Positions 1 to 12,876 of a DNA stretch of 64,000 nucleotides are shown here, piece after piece. The translations under genes and the position numbers were made by a program. The notes under the pieces are model-generated. The model did no database searches and was not told the DNA's origin. It saw only the letters and a program-made list of their open reading frames with translations. The stretch's first letter is position 1, and the number at the start of each line of letters is the position of its first letter. This DNA is from Acephala macrosclerotiorum (taxonomy: Eukaryota; Ascomycota; Leotiomycetes; Helotiales; Mollisiaceae). The stretch is taken from NCBI GenBank assembly GCA_014904845.1, contig MU119395.1, positions 1 through 64,000 of the forward strand. Direction: 5' to 3'.

Positions 1-78
<78 letters not shown>

Positions 79-167
79 AAAAAAAAAAAAAAAAATATTA
101 ATATTAACGAAATAATAATAAAAAATTTTACGTAATTAAAATTATTTACAAAATACGTCGAAAAATT
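1..167. other. A-run and AT-rich edge
   Basis: The first ~95 bases are almost pure A with one T, followed by AT-rich sequence. No telomere repeat is visible. It may be a RIP end state or a contig-edge artefact. Confidence 0.6.
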
Positions 168-338
168 AAAACGATGTATTAATAATAAAATGTTTCTCTC
201 GTTTCGAAAGAAAAAGTCCGTTCGTCGACTCGCAAATAAACCAATTAGCGAACGAACTTTTTCTTTCTTTACTCGATGTACATTTTGTTTCGCAAGTCTC
301 GCAAAGGCGCTTCTACGAAGAGTTATAAACTTTTCGAC
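168..338. repeat. Dispersed repeat, less mutated copy (A)
   Basis: This segment aligns over ~170 bp with 3728-3898. Copy A keeps many C and G that are T and A in copy B, while the CpG sites are mostly shared. A 64-codon frame at 190-384 overlaps it, but the frame is not conserved in copy B and matches nothing I recognise, so I do not call a gene. Confidence 0.65.
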
Positions 339-475
339 TTTAATAATTTATTTCTATTTTAAGTTTCAAATTAAAAGCTTTTAATTTAAACGTTTTATAA
401 GTATTTAAAGTTGAAATAATTAGTTATTGAGATAGAGTTCTAGATTCTACCGGGCGGTGAAACCGATAAACTGAT

Positions 476-950
476 AAGCACTTTAGTGCCTAAAGCAAAA
501 ACGCACTTCTAGTAAAACCTCAATTCACGCCAAAGGGACATCTCCTAAGACCTCCGTCTTTATATTTAATTGCTACGATCGATTCAATCAATTTATATTA
601 CTTTACTTAGCATATAATTCCAAGGGGAAACCCCTTGAGACTTCCCTCGAGAGCTGCGCAGTTATAAAAATGTCCAGCACTTAAGTGAGCGCCTAGATGC
701 CTAAAGTAGAAAGCACTTTTAATAGAGCCTCATACCAGGGAGACACTCCTTGGGACCCCCGTCTCTTATATTGAATTGCTACGATTGATTCTATTGATTA
801 TAAATACTTATTACGATTATATTTACTAGAGGGAGACCTCCTAGGACCCCCCTTAAATACTGCGCAACTATAGAGTTAAAGTAGGATTTTGGTGTGCCAG
901 CATTTTAATGCCTAAGGCAGAAACGCACTCTGAGTATTGCGGTCGCCATT
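476..950. repeat. Diverged ~200-223 bp tandem repeat, about 2.3 units
   Basis: Units begin near 476, 675 and 898 with a related start (AGCACTTTAGTGCC, AGCACTTAAGTG, AGCATTTTAATGCC), then a 'CCTAAAG..AGAAA' block. Units 1 and 2 share a 'GGGACCCCCGTCTC'-like block, an 'ATTGCTACGAT' block and a 'CTGCGCA' block. The third unit is cut off after ~60 bp. The GC level is well above the surroundings. Such repeats are common in LTRs or subterminal regions of fungal elements, but no coding part is visible next to it. Confidence 0.6.
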
Positions 951-1320
951 TTTGCTGAGTGCGACTATATTTCATTGATTTGCGCAATAACGGATTAATA
1001 GAATCGCTTGAAACTTGGAATTTGAAAGTATTTAATTAAGTTTCAATCTATTTATAAGTCTTATATGATTTGGATTAGCTGATATATTATAATTGTAGGC
1101 GCAGCGTGATCGCATGTAAATCGAGATTTTGGTGTTCTTCACCGGATCGGCTGCATATTAGTCCGAAGTCACGGGACTGACGAATTCCTTAACAGACCAA
1201 TCAAATCGCTGCATTTGGGCACCTCGGTTAAATTTAGTGTTATTATTATTATTGATTTTATTGTCTACTGGCGGCCGTCAGACCATGAGATATAGTAGAG
1301 CCGATAAGCTCTAAATAAAA
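951..1320. other. Non-coding GC-balanced remnant, possible LTR end
   Basis: Continuation of the moderate-GC stretch after the tandem repeat, ending near 1318 where the sequence falls into AT desert. A short TTATTATTATTATTG run then 'CTACTGGCGGCCGTCAGACC' (1265-1284) resembles the junction of an LTR and a primer site, but I cannot match it to a tRNA or find a partner LTR. Confidence 0.3.
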
Positions 1321-3727
1321 CTTTCGAAAAAAGAGTAAATTTAAAGACTCTAATTTATATATATCGGTTTTTTAATTACGTATATTATATTCTTAAAAAT
1401 TATTTTTCGATTATAAATCGTATTTTAAATTTTTAAAAATTTAATTCGAATTAAATTTATAAACGAGATTTTACTATTATTAGCTTTTTAAAAAAAAATT
1501 TTTAATAAGAAAAAAAAAAAATTAAAATTTTTTTATAAAGTGTATTTTTTTTTTAATATTTAATTTCGTATTATCGTTTTTTTTATTTATATAAAATTTA
1601 TATTTAAAATTATTATTAATAAATTAATATTTATATTTATTTTTTATATTAATTTTTTTTTAATATTTATTTTAAAATTAAATCCGTATTATTTTCTTTT
1701 TTTAATCTCGATTTTAAAATTGAAAATATTATTAATAATTAATAAAATTTAATATTTATTTAAATTTTAAATTTAAAATTGTTTTAATAATAAAAAAATT
1801 CGTATTATTAATAAGAAAACTTTTTCTCGATTTTAAAAACATTTAAAATTTCTTATTAAAGTAATCGTTTTAATAATATTAGTAATTATCGTAATTTTTA
1901 ATCGTTATTAAAATTTATATTAATAAATAATTTTTTTACGAATTTTTATTTTTTAGAATTTTTATTTTTTTTTTATTAATTGTATTGTCGCTCGATACTC
2001 GATAAATTACTCGAGTAACGTATTTAAAAAAATATTTAATAAAGTAAAACATTTTTAAAGTTTTTTTTAAATTTTTTTATTTTATAATTTTAATTAAATA
2101 TTTATTTCAATTAATAAAATAAAAAAATTCAAATTAATTTATAAAAATATTATTCGATATTTAATATAATCGATTAAATCTCGATATCGCTAATAAATAT
2201 TTTAATTGTATATTCGATTCAATAGTATTTTTTTTTTTTTTTTTTTTTTTATTTGATATTAATAAAATAATAAATTGAAAAATTTGAACAATATTTAAAA
2301 ATATTATTTTATTAATCGATAAATTTTTTCTTTTAAAAATAAATTTAAAAAATTATATTATATTTCGTAAAATATTTATACTATAAAAAAATCCTTAAAA
2401 AATTTCGATATATAATTTTATAAATTTAAATACAAATTTTGAAATAAAATATTCAATTTTAAAATTTTTGAAAAAATATATAAAAAAATTAATTAAATTT
2501 AATATTTTTTATTTATAATTAAAATAATTCGTATTATATAAATAATACGTAAATTAATAAAAATTAATATTAATTTTTAAAACGAACGATTAAATATTTT
2601 ATTTAAAATTAAAAAAAAAAAATTTAATTGTTTTTTTTTTTAATAATTAAAAAAAAACTTATAAATTAAAATTCGAAAAAAATAATAAAAAAAAAATTAT
2701 TAATTTCAATAATAAAAAAACGTTTAAAATTTTTTTAATAATTATAAAAAAAATCGAAAATTAATATAATAATTTCGAATATTTTTAATTTAATAACGAT
2801 GAAATATTTTTAATATTAAATAAAAAAATCGATTTAATATTAAATAAATTTTTTTTTAAATTTTTAATATAAAATAAAAATTATATAATATTATTAAAAC
2901 GAATAAAAAATATTATAATTACGAAAAAAAATAATATAATTATTTAATATTTATATAATAATATTTTTATCGTTTTAAAATTTTAAATAAATAAAAATAA
3001 TTCGTTTAAATACGAGAATTTTTTTTAATTTAATTATTTTCATATTAATATTACGTTTATAATTAATTGTAATATAATTTTATCGATTTTATAAAAATTT
3101 TAATATTATAATTTTACGAGAATTTATTTGAAATTATTAATTTAAAAAATAATAAATTTAAATTATAATATAATAATAAATTCGTAATTATATAATTCGA
3201 TAATTAATAATTTTAAACATTAAATCAAATATTAAATTAAATTAATAATTTTTTTATTTCGATAAAAATATTAAAATTTTATTTAATTTTCGAATTTTTT
3301 ATATTTCGATAATTAATAATATTATAATATTATAATTAGTATTATTCGATTTTATATTGAAAATTTAATTTAAAAACGTTTATATGACGTTATAAAATGT
3401 ATTTATATAGTATATAATATAAAAATAATATATAATTAAAATTAATATTTAATACGTAAAATAAAAAATAATTATTTTAAAATATATAATATATTTAAAT
3501 AAATTCGTATTAAAATATATTTTGTATTATAATATTCGCGTATTAATAATTATTTAATATTATAATATTTTTTCTCGTATAACGATATATAATTCGTTTA
3601 TTATTTATTATTTTAAATATTTTTAATTTTAAATAATATTAAAATATATAATTAAATAATTAATTTATATTTTAAAAAATTTATTAATTAATTTTAAATA
3701 TTAAATTAATAAAATATTATTATTATT
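1321..3727. other. RIP-type AT desert
   Basis: Very AT-rich with all frames closed. Nearly every remaining C or G sits in a CpG. No gene, RNA or element boundary seen apart from a T run near 2229-2250. Confidence 0.75.
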
Positions 3728-3898
3728 AAAACGAATAATATATATAAAAATATTTTTTTTATTTTGAAAAAAAAAAAAATCGTTCGTCGATTTGTAAACG
3801 AGTCAATTAACGAACGATTTTTTTTTTTTTTTACTCGATATATATTTTATTTCGTAAATCTCGTAAAAACGTTTTTATAAAAAATTATAAAACTTTTA
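3728..3898. repeat. Dispersed repeat, heavily mutated copy (B)
   Basis: Partner of 168-338 in the same orientation. Relative to copy A it carries C-to-T and G-to-A changes, for example a CGACTCG in A read as CGATTTG here and TGTACA in A read as TATATA here. The CpG sites of the 'GTTCGTCGA' and 'CGAACGA' blocks are kept in both. Confidence 0.65.
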
Positions 3899-5740
3899 AT
3901 AAATATTTGCTTTAAAATGATTATAAAATATAATATTTTTATTAAATTAATTTAATTATCTTTATAATTATTAAATTAAAAATTTTTAAATTTTTAAAAT
4001 ATATTTATATATTTTTTTTTTATTTATTTATTAAAAAAATCGAATTTATTCGTATAATTTTATTATTACTATTTAATTTTTATAAATATAAATATTATTA
4101 TATATTTTATACGAAAAATTTCGAATATAATAAATATATTCGAATCGTCGATTTAATTTTTATAAAATTTTTAATAATTTTTAATAAAAATTTTGATCGA
4201 TTTATTCGAATTTTTTAATAAATATTTTATTAATTAATATATTTTATTTAATTTATTATTATTTAATTTATTAAAATTTTACGTTTTGAAATTTTTTTTT
4301 ATTTTAAATTTTAATACGTTTTAATTAAAAAAATTTATTAAACGATATATTTATAATATTAATATATTTTAATAAAAATTATAACGATAATAGCGACGTA
4401 TAATAAATATAATATTTATTAAATATAAAAACTTTTTTAATTTTTATATTATTTTAAATAATATGTAATATATTAATTTAAAATAATTAAAATTATAAAA
4501 ATTATAAAAATCGTAAAAATAAAATATTTTTATAATAAAAAAAAATTTAAATTATAATAATTAAAAAATGGATTTATTTATATTTACAACGCTCGATATT
4601 ATTAATACGATTTAATTACGAGATAATCGTAAATTAATTCGATATTATTAATCGAAAATTTAAAAATTGTCGAATATTATTAAACGTTTTTTCGAAAAAA
4701 TTATATAATTTTATAAATATAAAAAATTAATAAAACGATTTTTAATATTTAAATTTTTTTAAATATTTCAATTTCGAGTTTTTTATATATTTAATTATTA
4801 AAATATTTATTATATAAAATAAAAATAAATATTATTATTTAAACGTTTTATATTATTATATAATATTAAATAAATTATTTTTTAATTATAACAATATAAT
4901 ATATAATAATTTATATTAATTATTTATTAAATATATATATTTTTATTTAATTTTTTATTTTATTATTTAATTATTTATTTATTTTTATTTCGAGTTTTAA
5001 TTATAATATTTATATAATTATTTTACGTTAATAAATATTTTTTAATAACGTTAAAAAGTTTTTTATAAATTGTTTAATTATTGTAATTTTTTTAATTTTT
5101 TTTATTTTATTTTTAATATAAATTTTATTTTTTATTATAATGAAATAATTTCGTCGTTAATTTAAAAATTAATAATTAATAATCATTGATTATTATTTTT
5201 ATTTACTAATTATAAAATCGAAATAAAAATAAAAACAATTTTCGATTTTTAAATATTATTAATAAATATATTTTTATTTTTATTACGAAATAAATTAATT
5301 AATTTATAATTTCTTTTTTTCGTTTTTATTATAATAAAACGATTTTATTATAAATTTAAAAATTAATAATTAATTATTATCGATATTATTTTACGTTATT
5401 ATTAATTTTATATTTTATTATTTATTTTATTATTTATTTAATTATTATGAGAATTTCGATATATAATATAATTAAAAATTGCGATATTAAATCGATAAAA
5501 AATAAATATATAAAAATTATAAAATAAAAATATTTTTATCGATTAAAAGAATTAATAATTAATTATTTTCAAATTTTTAATTTTTTATTTTTTAATATTT
5601 TAAACGTTTTATTTTCGAGTTATTAAAAAATATATTAATCGTAATTAATTATTTAATTTTAAATTTTAATTATTTTATTTTTAAATTATTAAAAAATATA
5701 TTTTTATTTTTATTTTAAAATATATTTGTGAGTATAATAT
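3899..5740. other. RIP-type AT desert
   Basis: Closed in all frames, C and G almost only in CpG. Nothing identifiable. Confidence 0.7.
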
Positions 5741-5802
5741 TAGTTTAGTAATCACGTGCGGCACTAGGCCAGATCGGGACTAGCGCTGTTTGTACTAGAG
5801 TT
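5741..5802. other. Isolated GC-balanced islet of ~60 bp
   Basis: A ~60-base patch with normal composition (contains CACGTGCGGCACTAGGCC and GGGACTAGCGC) inside kilobases of AT desert. Non-CpG C and G abound here. It does not fold as a tRNA by eye and has no clear terminal repeats. It may be a short late insertion or a protected single-copy remnant. Confidence 0.5.
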
Positions 5803-7689
5803 GAAATTATATTTTTTAATTTTTACGCGTTTATTAAATTTATAATTTATAATTAATTAACGAATTATTTAATTTATTTATTTATTTTATTATTAATTTA
5901 TTACTAATAATAAATATTTCTAATAATACTAATAATATTACTTATAATTAATTGTTCATTCTCGAGTTTTAATTATTTTATTTTCGAATTATTAAAAAAT
6001 AGTTTTTATTTTTATTTTGAAATATATTAATCGCGATTAATTATTTTTTTGAATTTTAATTATTTTATAATATTTTCAAATTATTAAAAAATGTATTTTT
6101 ATTTTTATTTCGAAATATATTAATCGAATTTAATTTTTTTTTTTTATATTAAATTAATTTCGATTTATTAAAAAATATTTTTTTATTTTTATTTTTAAAT
6201 TATTTAATCGAATTTAATAATTATTTTTTATTTTCAATCGTTAATAATAACGTTTATAATCGTTTTTAAATTATTTGAAAATATAATTTTATTTTTATTT
6301 CGAAATATATTAATATATTTATTTTGTTATTATTTTTTTATATTTTTATTAATATATATTAAAATTTAATTTATTTAAAAAAAAGTAAAATTATAAAAAT
6401 AAATTCTTTTGATTTTAAATTTAAAAAAAGTTATAAAAACGTAATATTCGATTCGAAAAATTAATCGATAATTTTTTTTTTTAAATATATAAAATTATAA
6501 AATCTTTTAATAATATTTTAAATATTTAATAAACGTAAAAATTATATTTAATAAATATATATTATAGTATTAATATTTAATAAATATATTATAATTATTA
6601 TTATTTTTATATTTTATAAATAAATATTATTATTATTATTATTTAATTTTTTTTATTAATATTTTTTTTTATTCGTTTAATAATTAACATTTTTATTAAT
6701 AATATAATATTATAATTAAAATTTATTTAATACGTTTATTTTAAATACGAAATAAAATAATATTATAAATATTTGAAAAAAAATAATTATTATTAAATAT
6801 TTTTTATAAATATTAAAAAAATTTATTTTTAAAAACAAAAAAATTAAATAAATTTAATAGTTTTTTTTGTTATATTTTTCTTTGTATATGTTTTTATTAT
6901 TATATTTATTATATATTTATAATATTTTTATTTTTATTTTTTAATATAATATTTAAATCGTAAATAAATTTTATTTAAAATTTTATTTTTAATTTAAAAT
7001 AAATTATTTTAAATTTTTTTTATATTAATATATATATTATTATTTTCGATTTAATAATAATTACAATTATTATTTTCGATTTAATAATTTATTATACGAA
7101 TTTAATAAAATTTTTCAAAATAATATTAATTATTTTAAAATAAAAATAAAAAATTTTAAAAAGTATTTATAATAATTTTAAATATTATCGATTATTTTAT
7201 ATTGAATTAAAAATAAAATATTAATAAGTTTTTATAATTTTATTATTGAATTTATTATAATTATTTAATTTTTTAAAAAAAAAATTTATTTTATTTTTTT
7301 TAAAATTTTAATTTTATTAAAATTTGATTTTTTTTTTTAAAAAAAATTAATAATATTTATTTGTAAAATTTTTTTTAAAAAATTATTAATTTGAAATTAA
7401 ATAATTTACGTATTATAAATTATTTAATTTATTTTAATAATAATAAATTTTATATTAATAAAAATAATTTTTAATTTTTATTATTTTAATTTTTATTAAT
7501 ATATAAATTATTTTTAAATTCGTTTTAAAATATTTAATATATATTATAAATATAATTTTAATTTTCATTTAAATTTTTTTTAATAAATTTAATATTTATT
7601 TTATTATATCGATTTTTTATTTTTTATTTTCATATATTTTTATTTAATTTTTATTATATTTTTTTTTTTATTTAATCGATTTAATTATA
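5803..7689. other. RIP-type AT desert, possibly the decayed pol body of the element ending at 7.98 kb
   Basis: No readable motif. Its position just upstream of the RNase H fossil makes a decayed copia pol plausible, but I could not recover reverse transcriptase or integrase motifs here. Confidence 0.4.
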
Positions 7690-7980
7690 ACGCTTTTTTA
7701 AAGATATTAATTTGAACGACTTAGATTTTAATACGATTATTATTTACGAAAATAATTAAAAAGCAATTATTTTAATTAAAAATTCGCAATTTTATAATTA
7801 AACGAAGTATATTAATATTTAATATTATTACGTTCGAAAAAAAATTATAAACGAGACTATTGAGTTTAAATATATATTAATATCGTAACAAGTTGCGAAT
7901 AGATTAATAAAAGTATTATTTTGCGATTTATTCGAGAAGTTTAAAAAAGTTATAAAAGTAAAATAAGTAAACTCGTAAAA
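7690..7980 (+). pseudogene. Fossil Ty1/copia RNase H C-terminus
   Basis: One frame (codons starting 7733, 7736 and so on) reads with a few TAA stops as a copia RNase H tail. It shows a T-I-I-I-Y-E-N-N segment where the family has an xIYxDNQ-type segment, then KNSQF, then TKYINI followed by YYYVRKKI, then IEFKYI and QVANRLIKVL. In the family this is the block around the last catalytic Asp, the TKHI..R.H.VRE motif and the Q.AD.LTK motif near the polyprotein end. The stops sit where Gln is expected (CAA to TAA). The frame ends at a TAA near 7971. This is a different family from the copia element at 45.5-51.0 kb. Confidence 0.65.
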
Positions 7981-10900
7981 TTAAAAAAAACTTTTTTTAT
8001 TTTTTACGATTTATTAATCGTTTGCGAACCGTTTTAAATCGTGTCGAGTTTTAATCAAATTGAATATTAATATAATTTAAATTGCTCGAGTTATTATTTA
8101 ACGTTATGTATATTAAATTAAATTAATTATATGTTTTTAAAATATTTTTAAGATTTCGATTTTTTTATTTTACGCTTGTTATTTTTTTACAAACTTTTTT
8201 CCTTATATAATTTTGATTATAGTTTATTAAAAAGAGTTAAATATTATATATATTATTTTATATATAATTAAAATTAAAGTTTAAAGTTTAAAGTTTATAA
8301 AAAGACTATTAAAGTTTTCGATTGTATAAAAATATTAAAATAAAAAATTTTTAATTTTAATGCGAAATTACGTTTTACGTAATCCACTTTTCTTTTTTAT
8401 ATATATATACATAAAAGAGTTCCGTTTTTTTCTATATAAAAAATGCATATTTAATTATATTTTTTAATATTAATAAATAAATCGAAAATATTAATTTTAA
8501 TAATTATAAAATGTTTTATAAAAATATTATAATTATAAATTTAAAATTTAATTTTTTTATTAATTTTTACGTAAATTACTATTTAAATATATTATAATAT
8601 TTTTTTTTAACGATTTTTAATTTTAATTTAATTTTTATTTTTAATATAAAATATATTAATTTTTATTATATTTATAAATTTCGATTTTTTAATTTTTTTC
8701 GATTTTTTTTTTATTTTACGATTTAAAAGTTTAATTTAAAAATTATTAAATAAATAAATAAATTTTAAAAAATTATAAATTTAGTTTTTTTTTTATTCGT
8801 TAACGAATTTTATAAATTGAATTATTAAAAATTAAAAAAATTCGTTATAATCGTATAAAGAAATTATTTTGTTTTTTTTATTTATATTAAAATAATATTT
8901 AAACGAACGCTATAATAAGTATAATATAATATAAATTTTATTAAATAAAAAAAATCTATTAAAAACTTTAATATTAAAAATTATTAAATAATTGAAATTA
9001 ATTTTTTTAATAAATTTAAAATAGTTTAATTTGATCGTTATTATAAATAATCGTATCGTTAAAATATAAATTTTTCGTTTAAAAATATATTTAAAATTAT
9101 AATTTATATAAAAAATTATTTAAAAAAAAAAAAATTTAATAAGCGAAAAATATATTTATATTATAAATACGTTTTAACGTAATATATAAACTAATTTAAT
9201 AAACTATTATATATAATTTGTTCGTAATTTTATAAGCGTATAATAAAATTTATTTATTTTTTTAATTCGCGTTTTTAATATAAAAAAATATTTATTATAA
9301 ATAATTAAAATTGTATTAAATTATATTTTAATTAAAAAAAAAATTTTTTTATTAAAATTTATATAATTTTAAAAAATATTAAAAGCGTTAAAATAATAAA
9401 TTGAATATTAATATAGCGATTAGTTTATTAATTTAAAATACTTTTTTTATATTAATTATAACTCGAAAAAAATTAAATTTATTTTTAAATAAAAATTTAA
9501 TAAAATCGTTAATAAATTATTTATTTATAAATATATATTAAAGTTTAATTTATTTAAATATTATTATTTTGCGTATTTATTTTTTTCGAATATTAATATA
9601 TTTTATTTAAACGTAAAATTAATTATTTTTTATAAAAATAAACATTTTTTAATTATTATAATAAATAATAATAATTATTTATTTTTAATAAAATATTTTT
9701 ATTAAAAATTTATTTAATTATATCGTTTTTTTTACGATTTAAATTTTAATTATAAGTTTAAACTCGTAAAATAAAAAATTAATTAATAATACTACTTTTA
9801 ATATTAAAAATAAAATTATTAATTAATTATTAAATTTTTTTATTATTAATTTAATTAGCGTTTAAATAATTTATTAATAATTAAAAATTATTATAATAAA
9901 TAAATTTATAATTTAAAGTAAATTAAAAATATTAAAAGATTTTTTTAGTTATAAAAATATATTTTATTATCGAGTTCGAAGTAAAATAATTAATTATAAA
10001 TATAATAAACGAAATATTAAAACGTAATTCGAATATAATATATATTAAAAAATTAATAAACTGTTAATATTTTTTGATTTTAAAAAGTATAATTATATAA
10101 TTTTTAAATATTAAAATAAAATAATTAAAATTTGTATTTATTAAAATAATTAATAATTTGTAATTTTTTATTTTAAAGTTTTGTAATATTTTTATTAAAT
10201 ACGATTTTTATTTTAATCGTAAAATGCGATTTTAACGATTTTAAATAATAATTATATTAAAATAAAATTTGATCAAATTGAAATCGCTTATTTAAAAATG
10301 ACTATTAAAAATAATTTTAATTTAATCGATTTTTTTGCAATTTATTTTAATAATAAGTAAATTATTAATATAAACGACGATAATAATACTTTATTTATAA
10401 AAAACGTTAATATTAATATTTAGCGATTAAAGATTTATTTAAATTAAAAATTTAATAAAAATATTATATTAAATTTTTAATACTTATTTTAAATTATATA
10501 ATATGTAATTAAATTTATATACGCAATTCAATCCGTTATTTAATTCGATTAATTATTTTATATAAATCGTTTTTTTAATTTTATTATATAAAAACGCGAT
10601 TTTAATATTTATTTAATTAATTTTTTAATTTAAAATTATTATTATTACGAAAATTAATTTGTAATTTATTGGTTTAATAATTATAATAAAAATTTTAATA
10701 AAATCGATTTTTATTATTATTAATTTTTATAAATAATTTATTAAGTTTTATAGTAAATAATTTAATTATTTAAATTGCGTTTATATTTATATATTTATTT
10801 ATCGAATAATATTTATTAATTTATTAATTATTTAATTAAAGTTTAAATATTTTATTATTATTATTATTATTTTTTATTTATTAATATTTAAATTTATTAT

Positions 10901-12780
10901 AATTTATTATAATTTTTTTGTAATATTAAAATTCGAATAATTTAAAAAAGTTTATTTTAATAAAAGAAATTTTAATTACGAAATAAAAAAATTTATTAAG
11001 TTTAATATTATTTTTAATTTTTAAATTTATATTTTATTTTATTAATATTATTATAAAAAATAATAAGTTTAAAATATTAAGATTTTCAATATTAAATTTT
11101 AAATATATTTATAAAATATTATTTATTATTTGAAAAATTTTTTTTTTTTTAAAGTAATAAATTTTAAAGTTTTATAAATATTTAAATTTTTATACGAGAT
11201 TTTAAATTAAAGTATTTAAAAACGATTAATATATTTAAAATTAAATTTTTTTTTTACGATAATTTAATAATAAAAAATTTTTTTTTTGTATAGATTAAAA
11301 TTTATATATTTTTAATTAAATAATATTTAATATTGCAATTATATTATTATTATTATTTAATATTTTTAGAGTTTATAAACGTTTTTTTAATACGTTTAAA
11401 ATAGTAAAAATAAAACGCTTTATATTAACGATAAGCGACAATTTTAAAAAGTATAAAATTACGTTAAAATAAATTTAAAAAGTGAATTTAAATGTTTTTA
11501 GTTTTACGAAAAAAAGAAGTTTTTTTTATAATATAAATATTATATATTCGATGAATATAGTCGTTATTTATAAGTATTTAATAAATATGATTTTTTTTTT
11601 ATTTAATAAGTTTTTTTTTTATAATTTAATTTTTTTAAAATTTAATTTAATTTTATTTATTATTAATAAATTATATTTAAAAATTAATAATTTGTAAATA
11701 ATTAATGAAAAATTTATAAAAATTTGTTATTTAAAAAAGAATTATATTAATTATATTATAAAATCGCTATATATAAAAATAAATAATAATTTAAAGTAAT
11801 TTAAATTATTATTTAAATTAAAAATTAAAACTTTTAATTATTATTTTAACGATTATTTATAGTATAATTTTAATACGTTTTATTATATTATTTATTTGTA
11901 AATTATATAAAACGATTAATTTAAAGTAAATATTTATATTAATAAAATAAAATTAAAAAACTTTTAAAATGTATTTTTTTTATTATTTATTTAAAAACGT
12001 ATAATTCGATTATAATAAAAAATTTAAAAAAATTTAAATTTATTAAATATATTAAATTTATTTTTTATAATATAAATTTCGATTTTTTTAATTTTATTAT
12101 AATAAAAATAAATAAAATATTTAAATTTGTTTTTTATTATTTTAAAAAAACTAATTATATTCATATAAATTAGTTTATTAAAGTATTATTTTAAATTAAT
12201 ATATATTTTATAAAAAAACTTTTTTATTCGTTTTTTTAAATACGTTTTATAAGCGTATAATGCGAAAAATTGTTTTAATTTTGTATTTTATATTATATTT
12301 TTTTTTAATTTAATTAGAATTTTTTTTTTAAAATATTTAAATTTTTTGTATTAAATAATATATATATTTTTTATTATAAATACAATTAAAACTTAATATT
12401 AAAACTTTTATTAAATTAATTTAAATTTTTTAAACGCTTATTTAAAATATATTATATATATTATTTATTATTAATATAAATTATAAGTTTTATTATTATA
12501 ATTAGTTTAAGTAATTTACTATTAAAAAATTAGTTTATTAACGTTAAAATAATTTTTTTTTTAAATAATTATAATAATAAAAATAATAAATTTTTAATTT
12601 TTAATTATTATTAAATTTTTTTTTAATACTCGTTTAAATATAATTTAAATAAAATACGAAATTGATTTCGAGTTTTAAATAGTAAATAATAATAAATATT
12701 ATTGTATTTTAAAAAAAAGTATATTTTAATTACATTAAATAAATCGAATTTCGAGTATTTGAATAAATCAAAAATAACTT
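7981..12780. other. RIP-type AT desert
   Basis: Extremely AT-rich. A 71-codon frame at 11482-11697 extends upstream in the same register to about 11400 with few stops, but the product matches nothing I know. 8380-8460 is slightly less mutated. No boundary is clear. Confidence 0.6.
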
Positions 12781-12815
12781 GTTAAATAGATTGAATTTGC
12801 TATATATATCTATTG

Positions 12816-12876
12816 TCGAAATACTAAGTATATTAAAATCAGTTTAGAATAATAAATTTAATACGTAGTATTTCGA
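12816..12876. repeat. Short inverted repeat (hairpin)
   Basis: TCGAAATACTAAGTA at 12816-12830 is nearly complementary to TACGTAGTATTTCGA at 12862-12876, leaving a ~31-nt loop. It lies where the desert changes from CpG-only to a less extreme, strand-skewed composition, so it could mark an element edge. Confidence 0.45.

Noticed and set aside
1..96. Poly-A start as a telomere or transcript tail
   Set aside because: No telomere unit (TTAGGG/CCCTAA), and homopolymer next to AT desert gives no basis for a tail.
190..384. 64-codon frame as a small gene
   Set aside because: It lies in a repeat whose second copy (3728-3898) has no frame, and it matches no family.
11482..11697. 71-codon hydrophobic frame as a membrane protein gene
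   Set aside because: Composition is what AT-rich noise gives (Phe, Ile, Asn, Lys, Tyr); no start context, homologue or neighbour supports it.
1321..12780. Mitochondrial or plasmid origin of the AT-rich DNA
   Set aside because: Frames are closed in every code I tried by eye, fossils of nuclear elements are present, and transitions into nuclear HET islands are continuous.
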